64,000 nucleotides of DNA from Saprospiraceae bacterium UBA6168 (lineage in GTDB: Bacteria > Bacteroidota > Bacteroidia > Chitinophagales > Saprospiraceae). The notes below the pieces were generated by a model. The model saw only the letters and a list, made by a program, of their open reading frames with translations. It searched no databases and was not told the DNA's origin. The first letter of the stretch is position 1. Each line of letters opens with the position of its first letter. Position numbers and translations under genes: made by a program. Shown in pieces: positions 45,286 through 52,435 of this stretch. The stretch spans positions 38,797 to 102,796 of the forward strand of contig DIUC01000051.1 of assembly GCA_002435785.1 (NCBI GenBank). The letters are read 5' to 3'.

Positions 45286-46797
45286 CTATTGTTTTCTGTT
45301 TTTCAAAAAGCGTTTTATCGGCAAAACGAAGGTGTCAATATCCCCAGCCCCAATCGTCATCACCACATCCAACTGTCTGGTTTTCAGCACGTCCAGCATG
45401 TTCGCCTTCGTCACCAATACCCGGTTCGGGTTCTTCATTTTGTCAAAAACGATGTCCGAAGTCACGCCTGGCATAGGCAGTTCCCGTGCCGGGTAAATGT
45501 CCATCAAGATGATGTCGTCCAATTTGTCAAGTTCGGCTGCGAAACCGTCCTGAAAGTCCCTCGTTCGGGAGTACAGGTGCGGCTGGAAGATGCCCGTGAT
45601 ATGCCTGCCGGGAAAAAGCTCCCGTGCAGCTTGCACCGCCGCCCGGATTTCCGTTGGGTGGTGGGCGTAGTCGTCAATGAACACCGTTCGTTCGTCCCGA
45701 TAGACGAACTCGAAGCGCCGCTTGATGCCCTTGAAAGTGATGAGCGCCTTTCTAATGGCCTTCTCCCCTACCCCCAGTTGAAGCGCCACAGCAATTGCTG
45801 CGGTCGCGTTCTCGATGTTGTGCCGCCCCGCCATTGCGAAGCGGATATTTTGGTATTGGATATTGGATATTGGGTTTTGGGCTGTGCCTGAATCACTAAC
45901 ACCCAATACCGAATTTCCAATACCTGCCTCGTAGCTCCGGCCCTCACCGCCCCTGCTTGTGGCAAGGAGAGCCTCCCAACTCCGGCCAGGGGCCGGAGCT
46001 ACGAAGTCAAAAACGAAGCACCCATCCTCTACGCGGATGTTTTCTGAGCGATAAGTGCCTGAACCTAAGCCGAAAGTGAAATACGCAACTCGGTTGGAAT
46101 TTTCAATCGTTTGATTGTCAAAGTGTTGCGTAAGTTCATCCTTAATAAAAACCTTGCCATTTGGCTTTGTTTTTTTAAGAAATTCCTTGAATCCAGTCTC
46201 AGCAACGTTTTCAGCAGCGCCATAAATGTCAAGGTGGTCGGGGTCCATGCTCAGTAGCACGGATATTTCGGGCGAAAGTTGGAGGAAACTGCGGTCGTAT
46301 TCGTCCGCCTCTGCTACCACCCATTCGCTGTCGCCGCCCACGTAATTCGATTGGAGGTTCTGTGCAATGCCGCCCAAAAAAGCCGTACACATCACGCCGC
46401 CCGTGCGCAAAATATGCGTCACGAGAGAGGAGGTCGTCGTCTTCCCATGGGTGCCAGCCACGGCAATCGTGCGCTGGCTCCGGCTGATGATGCCAAGCAC
46501 TTCTGCCCGTTTTTTCAAGGGGATGCCGCTGTTCTGAAAATGCAGCAGTTCCTCAAAATCACGGGGGACGGCTGGCGTCCAAACCACCAAGTCAAGCCCG
46601 GCGGGGATTTTCGTCAAATCCGCTGCGCCATAGTGAACCGTCATGCCCTCCTTCACCAACTTTTTGGTGAGTGTTGTCTCTGTTTTATCATAGCCATGCA
46701 CCTCGCAGCCTTTCATCAAAAAGTACCGGGCCAAGGCCGACATACCGATGCCGCCAATGCCGAGGAAGTAGATTTTTTTGATGTTTACAAGGCCCAT
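45286..46797 (-). CDS. murC: UDP-N-acetylmuramate--L-alanine ligase MurC with in-frame insertion
   Basis: 503 residues. N-terminal nucleotide fold GIGGIGMSALARYF (about 12-25), ATP loop AGTHGKTTTSSLV (about 113-125), middle-domain EADEYDRSF, SMDPDHLDIYG, and C-terminal MAGRHNIENATAA and FIDDYAHHPTEI. It ligates L-alanine to UDP-MurNAc. The protein is about 40-50 residues longer than usual. Residues about 265-316, between VEDGCFVFDF and the conserved NIRFAMAGRHN, are encoded by two adjacent palindromic elements inserted in frame (45852-46003). All catalytic motifs are intact, so the gene is presumably functional. It lies between murG and ftsQ. Confidence 0.95.
   Translation of the reverse strand: MGLVNIKKIYFLGIGGIGMSALARYFLMKGCEVHGYDKTETTLTKKLVKEGMTVHYGAADLTKIPAGLDLVVWTPAVPRDFEELLHFQNSGIPLKKRAEVLGIISRSQRTIAVAGTHGKTTTSSLVTHILRTGGVMCTAFLGGIAQNLQSNYVGGDSEWVVAEADEYDRSFLQLSPEISVLLSMDPDHLDIYGAAENVAETGFKEFLKKTKPNGKVFIKDELTQHFDNQTIENSNRVAYFTFGLGSGTYRSENIRVEDGCFVFDFVAPAPGRSWEALLATSRGGEGRSYEAGIGNSVLGVSDSGTAQNPISNIQYQNIRFAMAGRHNIENATAAIAVALQLGVGEKAIRKALITFKGIKRRFEFVYRDERTVFIDDYAHHPTEIRAAVQAARELFPGRHITGIFQPHLYSRTRDFQDGFAAELDKLDDIILMDIYPARELPMPGVTSDIVFDKMKNPNRVLVTKANMLDVLKTRQLDVVMTIGAGDIDTFVLPIKRFLKNRKQ
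45852..45924. repeat. Palindromic element inside murC (first)
   Basis: Left arm (45852-45878) reads GGTATTGGATATTGGATATT and onward; right arm (45898-45924) reads AACACCCAATACCGAATTTC and onward. Over 27 positions there are four mismatches. Fully translated as part of MurC on the minus strand. Confidence 0.8.
45930..46003. repeat. Palindromic element inside murC (second)
   Basis: CGTAGCTCCGGCCC (45930-45943) pairs perfectly with GGGCCGGAGCTACG (45990-46003). A nested hairpin CTCCGGCC/GGCCGGAG (45980-45998) lies at one end. The element is GC-rich, unlike its neighbour, and adds about 24 residues to MurC in frame. Confidence 0.82.
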
Positions 46798-46806
46798 TTC
46801 TTATCA

Positions 46807-46910
46807 TTTGTCATTGCCGAAGGCAATCTGTTGTCTTCCTTTTTTGTCATTGCCGAAGGCAATCCGCGACATCACGTTTGACTTTGCAGTTTGCCTTCGG
46901 CAATGACAAA
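46807..46910. repeat. Three copies of a short palindromic repeat between murC and murG
   Basis: TCATTGCCGAAGGCAAT occurs twice in direct orientation (within 46807-46827 and 46843-46863) and once inverted (46891-46910). The core TTGCCGAAGGCAA is itself a palindrome with a GAA-type loop, so each copy can fold alone and the outer copies can pair with the inverted one. It fills most of the 130-bp spacer and resembles a REP-type element. Confidence 0.85.
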
Positions 46911-46927
46911 GCGGCGTGTTCCGTGAC

Positions 46928-48025
46928 TTACGCTTTCACCAATTCCAATATCACCCTCGCAATCTCCTCCGCCGCATTCGGCTTCGCCAATTGCTTGATG
47001 TTTTCGCCCAAGCGTTTGCTCAATTCCACATTTGCCAACACCTCCAGCGCCGTCCAAAGCAGCCGCTCTTTTGCCTCTACATCCTTCACCATTAGCGCCG
47101 CATCTTTTTCCACCAAGGCCAAAGCGTTCTTCGTCTGGTGGTCGTCGGTCACGTTAGGCGAAGGGACGAGGATAGCAGGCTTTCCGACCAAGCACATCTC
47201 CGAAATGGAGAGCGCCCCTGCCCTGCCGATGACCAAGTCTGCTGCGGCGTAGGCCAAATCCATCCGGTCAATGAACGGTCGGGCTTGCACGTTGAGCAGT
47301 TGAGCCGTGGCGCACTGGCCGTAGCTGTCTGCGTAAAACTTGCCAATTTGCCAAAGAACTTGCACATCCGAGCGCTCCCGGAGCAAGTCGGTGTTGGTGG
47401 CCAACGCCTCATTCAAAACCCTTGCCCCGCCACTACCTCCAAAGACGAAAATCGTCTTTTTGGACTTGTCCAACTGGAAGTACTCTATGCCTTCGCTGCG
47501 CTTGTTTTCCAAATTTTCAAAAACCTCCGAGCGAACCGGATTGCCCGTCAGCACAATTTTTTCCTTCGGAAAAAACTGCTCCATGCCTTCGTAGGCGACG
47601 CAGATTTTGGCGGCTTTTTTTGCCAAAATGCGGTTCGTCACGCCGGGAAAACCGTTTTGCTCTTGCAGCACCGTCGGTATGCCCGCTGCCCCAGCTGCGT
47701 TCAGTGTGGGCCCGCTGGCGTAGCCGCCGACACCCACCGCCACATCGGGCTGGAAGCGCCGGACTATCTGCCTCGCACTCCAACTGCTGGCGATGAGCTT
47801 GAACGGGAACAGGAGGTTCTGCCATGTCAATTTCCGCTGGAAGCCGCTTATCCAAAGCCCTTCGATTTGGTAGCCAGCCTTCGGAACTTTTTCCATTTCC
47901 AGCTTACCCTGTGCGCCGACAAACAATATCTCGGCGTCGGGCCTGATTTTCTTAATCGCATCGGCGATGGCGATGGCGGGAAAAACATGCCCGCCTGTGC
48001 CGCCGCCGCTAATTATTATTCTCAT
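46928..48025 (-). CDS. murG: UDP-N-acetylglucosamine transferase MurG
   Basis: 365 residues, GT28 family. The donor and acceptor folds show IISGGGTGGHVFPAIAIAD (about 4-22), GVGGYASGPTLNAA, LQEQNGFPGVTNR, FVFGGSGGARVLNEA (about 190-205) and the UDP-binding RAGALSISEMCLVGKPAILVP in parts. It transfers GlcNAc to lipid I, giving lipid II, at the inner face of the membrane. It is between ftsW and murC in the usual order. Confidence 0.96.
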   Translation of the reverse strand: MRIIISGGGTGGHVFPAIAIADAIKKIRPDAEILFVGAQGKLEMEKVPKAGYQIEGLWISGFQRKLTWQNLLFPFKLIASSWSARQIVRRFQPDVAVGVGGYASGPTLNAAGAAGIPTVLQEQNGFPGVTNRILAKKAAKICVAYEGMEQFFPKEKIVLTGNPVRSEVFENLENKRSEGIEYFQLDKSKKTIFVFGGSGGARVLNEALATNTDLLRERSDVQVLWQIGKFYADSYGQCATAQLLNVQARPFIDRMDLAYAAADLVIGRAGALSISEMCLVGKPAILVPSPNVTDDHQTKNALALVEKDAALMVKDVEAKERLLWTALEVLANVELSKRLGENIKQLAKPNAAEEIARVILELVKA

Positions 48026-48039
48026 GGTAGTTGTTCAAG

Positions 48040-48110
48040 TAATACGGACTACCGGTCCGTACTATCTAAAAGTTAGCCATTCCGCACTTCATGGAAGCAT
48101 GGTCTGGCAG
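48040..48110. repeat. Two small hairpins between ftsW and murG
   Basis: TACGGAC, a five-base loop, GTCCGTA (48040-48058), and GGTCTG-G-CAGACC (48098-48110) stand in the 91-bp spacer. Neither has a T-run, so they look like mRNA structures rather than terminators. Confidence 0.5.
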
Positions 48111-48116
48111 ACCGTG

Positions 48117-49412
48117 TTACTTCCTATTGCCACCACCTTTGTGCTGGCTACCGTTGCCTTGGGGACCACCGCTATCACGACGCTGTTGTTGCTGGCCGCC
48201 CACTTGGGGCTGTTGTTTTGGTGTTTGCGGAGTGCCACCACTGCTGGTCGCAGCCGCTTCGGTAGCCAACGCTGACTGCGCCGCCGCCTGCTCGATGTAC
48301 CTGCTCACACTGAGGATGATGCCGAAGAAAATGCAAGTGAAAAGCACCGACGTTCCACCCCAAGAAACCATTGGCAACGTGAGGCCGCCGACCGGCACGA
48401 GGTGAACGGAGATGGCCATATTGGCCAACGCCTGTATCACGATGTTTAAGCTCAAACCCACGGCAACCATTGCCCCGAAGGATTTTTCGCTGATGGTCAC
48501 GAGCCTCGTCACCCGGAAAAAGAGCATGACATACAGCGAGATGAGCAAAAAGCTGCCGAACAAGCCATATTCTTCGCAAAAAACGGCGAAGATGAAGTCG
48601 GCATAGGGCGTTGGCAGGTAATTGCGCTGGATGCTGTTGCCGGGGCCACTGCCGAAAAACTCACCATTGGCAATGGCGATTTTTGCCTGTTGGTTTTGAA
48701 AAGAGCCTTCTGAACTGCTAATCCATTCTTGCACTCGACTTATCCAAGTGTCCACCCGCACCGCCTCTGGTGCAAACTTGTGGATGACCAATAAGAAAGC
48801 AAACATGACAATGGCCAACAGCACCAACAGTGCCATGAACTTGAAGTCCACCCTACCCACGAACATCATTGCGAAGCAAGTGACAAACAAGACGATGGCC
48901 GTACTCAAGTCGGCGGGCGCAATAAGCCCGCAAATGATAATGATAGGCAAAATGATGGGCATGAATGCCTTGTTGAAGTCCTTGATATAGTCCTTGTGCC
49001 GGGTAATTTCACGGGACACGAGGAGTATGAGCGCCATTTTGCCAAAATCAGAAGTCTGAAAGGTCAGGTTGATGAACGGGATTTCAATCCAGCGCCGGGC
49101 GTGGTTGATTTCCTTGCCAAATGCCAGCGTGAACACAAGCAATGCAAAAGCAATAAGCCAGAGCCAGGGCGCCATTTTCATGAAGCGCATGTACGGCGTC
49201 AGGTACGCCAAGTACGCCAGGAACAAGCCGAAGCCAAGGATGACCACGTGCTTCATCAGGTAGCCCGTGGTGTTGCCGCCACTGAGCTTGTAAGCGATGG
49301 TGCCCGTGCTGCTATATACGGTCAGGATGCTGAAAATGCTCAACACTGCCAGTATCATCCAGATGACACGGTCGCCCCTTAATTCTGCGTAAATTCTGGC
49401 TCCGAAGTTCAT
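48117..49412 (-). CDS. ftsW: FtsW/RodA/SpoVE-family peptidoglycan glycosyltransferase
   Basis: 431 residues, SEDS family, about ten membrane helices. Visible features are KEINHARRWIEIPFINLTFQ in parts, DFGKMALILLVSREI, PADLSTAIVLFVTCF, SGPGNSIQRNYLP, YADFIFAVFCEEYG and VGGLTLPMVSWGGTS. It polymerises septal glycan together with the PBP encoded upstream in the same cluster. The cytoplasmic tail (about 375-431) is low-complexity, rich in Q, G and S (PQTPKQQPQVGGQQQQRRD), longer than in typical FtsW. A Bro-N gene separates it from murD. Confidence 0.95.
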   Translation of the reverse strand: MNFGARIYAELRGDRVIWMILAVLSIFSILTVYSSTGTIAYKLSGGNTTGYLMKHVVILGFGLFLAYLAYLTPYMRFMKMAPWLWLIAFALLVFTLAFGKEINHARRWIEIPFINLTFQTSDFGKMALILLVSREITRHKDYIKDFNKAFMPIILPIIIICGLIAPADLSTAIVLFVTCFAMMFVGRVDFKFMALLVLLAIVMFAFLLVIHKFAPEAVRVDTWISRVQEWISSSEGSFQNQQAKIAIANGEFFGSGPGNSIQRNYLPTPYADFIFAVFCEEYGLFGSFLLISLYVMLFFRVTRLVTISEKSFGAMVAVGLSLNIVIQALANMAISVHLVPVGGLTLPMVSWGGTSVLFTCIFFGIILSVSRYIEQAAAQSALATEAAATSSGGTPQTPKQQPQVGGQQQQRRDSGGPQGNGSQHKGGGNRK

Positions 49413-49458
49413 TTTTCTTTAATGATAAATGGTGGAATGATGAATAATAAATCAGACA

Positions 49459-50322
49459 TCATTTCAACCGTTTCTTTTGCTTAGCTTCTGCTATCTGGTT
49501 CAAATAGTTTTGATCGGTAATGACCTGATTACCGGTTTCTTTTTCAAAGGCATCTAAGGCTTTGCCGGCTGCTTTACCGCCTTTTTTTGCAGCTTTTTCG
49601 TTTTCCATGAAGCCTTTTGCATCGCTTTTGATGGTCTCCTGCTTAGTACCTTCCTCCCCTAACATTGAAAAAATCAGCTCCAAATTTGTCATGTGGTCAC
49701 GCAAGTTCTCTCGTTTGAGTCCCTTATGTTCTTGGTATTCTTTCGGGGTCATCCCAAAAGTAGCCTTCGATATTTCTGCGGTCAAAATCGCATACTCGAT
49801 GCCCTCTTTCACGCCCCTGTTCTTCCATTCATCTGTCAATTGCTCCCGGAGCTCGATGCTTTTCATCCGCATCTCAATCCAATCGCCTGGGTAGCCTTTT
49901 TCCCGGTAAAGTTGACGGGCACGTTCTGCCGCCAATTCAGGGTTTTCGATTTCCTTCACCCGCTCGTAGCCGACCTTTGCCAGCCACTGTTTGAAGGGTT
50001 CGGCCTTGGGGGAAGGAATGGATTGGATAATCCTGAAAATCCCTTCGGTATTGGCGATAAGCGTTTCCCTTTTTTTGCCTGTTTTGCCTTCCAATGCTAC
50101 CTGGGGACAATTTGTCCCCATGAACGTCCTCAATTCCTCCTCACGCTTGCGCATCTTCTTCAAATAATCCGTCGGGTTTTTAGAATCCGTCAATGCTTCT
50201 ACGATGTCAAGAACAGAAAAAAACCATTCTTCTTGAAACCAGATTCTCCTGATTTCCTTCTCTTGAAAAACGACCAATTTGTTGTGTACCTCATTCATAG
50301 TTCCAAAGTTTTGATTACCCAT
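49459..50322 (-). CDS. Bro-N / DinD-like DNA-damage-inducible family protein
   Basis: 287 residues (or 279 from the ATG at 50298). The N-terminal Bro-N domain (about 10-130) shows RRIWFQEEWFFSVLDIVEAL, TDYLKKMRKREEEL, NTEGIFRIIQSIPSPKAEPF and KQWLAKVGYERV. The remainder is typical of the DinD-like subgroup (YREKGYPGDWIEMRMKSIEL, MTPKEYQEHKGLKRENLRDH). Bro-N domains occur in phage antirepressors and in LexA-regulated proteins. Located between murD and ftsW, where no such gene belongs, and AT-richer than its neighbours, so probably acquired. The spacers on either side are short (78 and 46 bp), so it is likely co-transcribed with the cell-wall genes. Confidence 0.88.
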   Translation of the reverse strand: MGNQNFGTMNEVHNKLVVFQEKEIRRIWFQEEWFFSVLDIVEALTDSKNPTDYLKKMRKREEELRTFMGTNCPQVALEGKTGKKRETLIANTEGIFRIIQSIPSPKAEPFKQWLAKVGYERVKEIENPELAAERARQLYREKGYPGDWIEMRMKSIELREQLTDEWKNRGVKEGIEYAILTAEISKATFGMTPKEYQEHKGLKRENLRDHMTNLELIFSMLGEEGTKQETIKSDAKGFMENEKAAKKGGKAAGKALDAFEKETGNQVITDQNYLNQIAEAKQKKRLK

Positions 50323-50400
50323 TTTACAAGTTCCACTTTTGCAACCCGTTGAAAATGAGCAGGATGTGACTATAAAATCATGTACGTTCTGGTTTTATCA

Positions 50401-51729
50401 CTATTTCAATTCTCTCACAGCAGCCTTGAACTGCCCGCCCCTGTCCTCGTAATTTTTGAACAAATCGAAGCTCGCACAAGCTGGGCTGAGCAGCACCACA
50501 TCGCCGCTTTCGGCATAGATGGTGGCTCGCTCGACCGCTTCTTTTGCACTGCGGGCTTCTTCTATGTTTTTCAAAATGGGTGAAAAAACACCCATCAGTT
50601 TTTCGTTGTCAACGCCGAGGCAAATAAGTGCTTTCACCTTCTGCCGGACCAGGTCTTCGATGGGGCTGTAATCATTGCCCTTGTCGGTGCCGCCCGCAAT
50701 CCAGACCACGGGTTTTTCCATCGCTTGCAAGGCGTAGAAGACCGAGTCCACGTTGGTCGCTTTGCTGTCGTTGATGTACTCGACGCCTTCGATTTCAGCG
50801 ACAAACTCCAGGCGGTGCGGGTCGTTCACGAAGGTGTTCAGCCCTGCTTGTATCGCCTCATCGCTCACTCCGACCGCCTTTGCGGCATGGATGGCGCAGC
50901 TTGTGTTGAAAAAATTGTGCGGGCCTTTCAAAATGCAGCCCGTCATATCGAAAGCCCCCTCCCAGCCTCCCCTGAAAGGGGAGGAGTTAGCGACGACCAA
51001 CTTTTTGGTGCTGTCGAAATGGGTCGGTATTTCTACCATTTTGGGTGCTAACTCATTGAATTTCAGGTAGTTCTGAACTTCCTTGTCGTCGGCGTTGGTG
51101 ATGAGCAAATCCTCAGGCCGTTGGTTCATGGCAATGCGAAACTTCGAGCGCACGTAGTTCTCCATTTTGTACTCGTACCTGTCCAGATGGTCTGGCGTGA
51201 TATTGAGCAAAATGGCGATGTGCGGTCGGAAGGTCACGATGCCGTCCAATTGGAAGCTGCTCAGCTCCAGCACGTAATAGTCGTACTTGTTCTCGATGAT
51301 GTTCCGGGCGAAACTCAAGCCCACATTGCCTCCGATGGCTGCGTTGATGCCCCCCGTTTTGAGCAGGTGGTAGGTCAGCCGGGTGGTGGTAGTTTTCCCG
51401 TTACTCCCCGTAATGCCAATGATGGTTGCCGCCGTGTGACGGCCCGCAAATTCAATTTCAGAAATCACCTTTTTGCCCTGGCGACGGAAGTCCAAAAGTG
51501 GGGGGAGGTCGTCAGGAATGCCGGGGCTTTTGATGATTTCATCAGCCTCAAATATGCTTGTCCATGTGTGTTTGCCTTCCTCGTATGGAATGCCTTTATC
51601 AAGAAGTTCTGCCTTGTAATTTTCCTTCAAACTGCCACCGTCCGAGAGGAAGACCTCATGGCCGAGGTGCTTGGCCAACAGTGCCGCAGCAGTGCCGCTT
51701 TCTCCGCCTCCGAGGATGGCTAATTTCAT
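50401..51729 (-). CDS. murD: UDP-N-acetylmuramoylalanine--D-glutamate ligase MurD
   Basis: 442 residues. LAILGGGESGTAAALLAK (about 3-20), ATP loop GITGSNGKTTTTRL (about 107-120), NITPDHLDRYEYKMENY, NDSKATNVDSVFYAL (about 320), WIAGGTDKGNDYSPI and LLSPACASFDLFKNYEDRG. It adds D-glutamate to UDP-MurNAc-L-Ala. Between SAKKLVV-type sequence and the conserved LKGPHNFFN, residues about 247-259 (SSPFRGGWEGAF) are encoded by a palindromic repeat (50954-50990) that looks inserted in frame. Catalytic motifs are intact. Confidence 0.95.
   Translation of the reverse strand: MKLAILGGGESGTAAALLAKHLGHEVFLSDGGSLKENYKAELLDKGIPYEEGKHTWTSIFEADEIIKSPGIPDDLPPLLDFRRQGKKVISEIEFAGRHTAATIIGITGSNGKTTTTRLTYHLLKTGGINAAIGGNVGLSFARNIIENKYDYYVLELSSFQLDGIVTFRPHIAILLNITPDHLDRYEYKMENYVRSKFRIAMNQRPEDLLITNADDKEVQNYLKFNELAPKMVEIPTHFDSTKKLVVANSSPFRGGWEGAFDMTGCILKGPHNFFNTSCAIHAAKAVGVSDEAIQAGLNTFVNDPHRLEFVAEIEGVEYINDSKATNVDSVFYALQAMEKPVVWIAGGTDKGNDYSPIEDLVRQKVKALICLGVDNEKLMGVFSPILKNIEEARSAKEAVERATIYAESGDVVLLSPACASFDLFKNYEDRGGQFKAAVRELK
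50954..50990. repeat. Palindromic element inside murD
   Basis: CCTCCCC-TGAAA-GGGGAGG (50966-50984) is a perfect seven-base stem, flanked by a further CCCCTCCC (50955-50962). Read on the minus strand it is CTCCCCTTTCAGGGGAGGCT followed by GGGAGGGGG, a form widely seen as an interspersed repeat in Bacteroidota genomes. It is translated in frame. Confidence 0.7.
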
Positions 51730-51768
51730 GCGTTTGTTCGTGTTTGTTTTGGTTAAAAAACTGCCCGT

Positions 51769-52104
51769 CTAAAGTTCCAATAGCCTTGATATTTCTACTT
51801 TCAAAATGGGCAAATACTTGTTGACGATGCCCCAAACTATTTCATCGGAAACCGTGTCGTAACCGTGAATAAATCGGTTGCGGGTGTCCACGATTTTTCG
51901 TGAGTTTGTTATTTCAATCTCCGGGTTTTCTTTTAAAACCCTGTTCATTGCCTCTCCAATTATTTCAATATTCCGTTCAATGGCCCGTTTTGTTTTCAAG
52001 TCTTTTTTGTACTCAAAAAAGTCCCGTTTTTCTGGCAAAAACGCATTGATTTCGTCAATTGCACGGTCAATATCTTCGAGCCAAGTCTTAGCTTCTTCTT
52101 TCAT
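51769..52104 (-). CDS. HepT-like RNase toxin (DUF86)
   Basis: 111 residues from the ATG at 52104 (119 if from 52128). Helical HEPN-type fold with the RNase motif RNRFIHGYD (about 80-88), matching the Rx4-6H-YD active site of HepT. EYKKDLKTKRAIERNIEIIGEAM is the conserved preceding helix, here abbreviated as KTKRAIERNIEIIGEAM. It overlaps the end of the nucleotidyltransferase gene by 17 bp, the normal arrangement of a MntA-HepT toxin-antitoxin pair. It lies between mraY and murD. Confidence 0.9.
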   Translation of the reverse strand: MKEEAKTWLEDIDRAIDEINAFLPEKRDFFEYKKDLKTKRAIERNIEIIGEAMNRVLKENPEIEITNSRKIVDTRNRFIHGYDTVSDEIVWGIVNKYLPILKVEISRLLEL

Positions 52105-52396
52105 AGACAAGCTTTTTGGTGGCGTCAATATTCTTTCTCAAGTTCATGTTTCGGATGGCTTGTTCTTCCAGCAAATCAACCTCTCGCTTTAGTAGTTTTT
52201 CCAATCCAAACTTCAATTCAAAATAGTTGTCGGCGTAATCAAGCAGTGCTACACTGTCAAATTTCACAACCAAATCAATATCGCTTCCATCCTTAAACCC
52301 ATCAGATACTACCGACCCAAAAGCATACATTGCCTCAACGCTGTGGCTTTGACACAGGGCCTGAATCACGCTGATATTTTGATTAATAATTTTCAT
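52088..52396 (-). CDS. MntA-like minimal nucleotidyltransferase antitoxin
   Basis: 102 residues. The nucleotidyltransferase signature AFGSVVSDGFKDGSDIDLVV (about 25-44; GS followed by DxD) is intact. In characterised MntA-HepT pairs this enzyme AMPylates the HepT tyrosine and silences it; the partner's YD motif is present. The gene is 39 bp after mraY and overlaps hepT. AT-rich compared with its neighbours, which suggests acquisition. Confidence 0.9.
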   Translation of the reverse strand: MKIINQNISVIQALCQSHSVEAMYAFGSVVSDGFKDGSDIDLVVKFDSVALLDYADNYFELKFGLEKLLKREVDLLEEQAIRNMNLRKNIDATKKLVYERRS

Positions 52397-52435
52397 TAAT
52401 TCTTGCTCTATTATTTTTGTTGAAGTGATGGATTC

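Noticed and set aside
46807..46910. Terminator between murC and murG
   Set aside because: The palindromes lack T-runs and occur as three copies in mixed orientation, more like a repeat element than a terminator.
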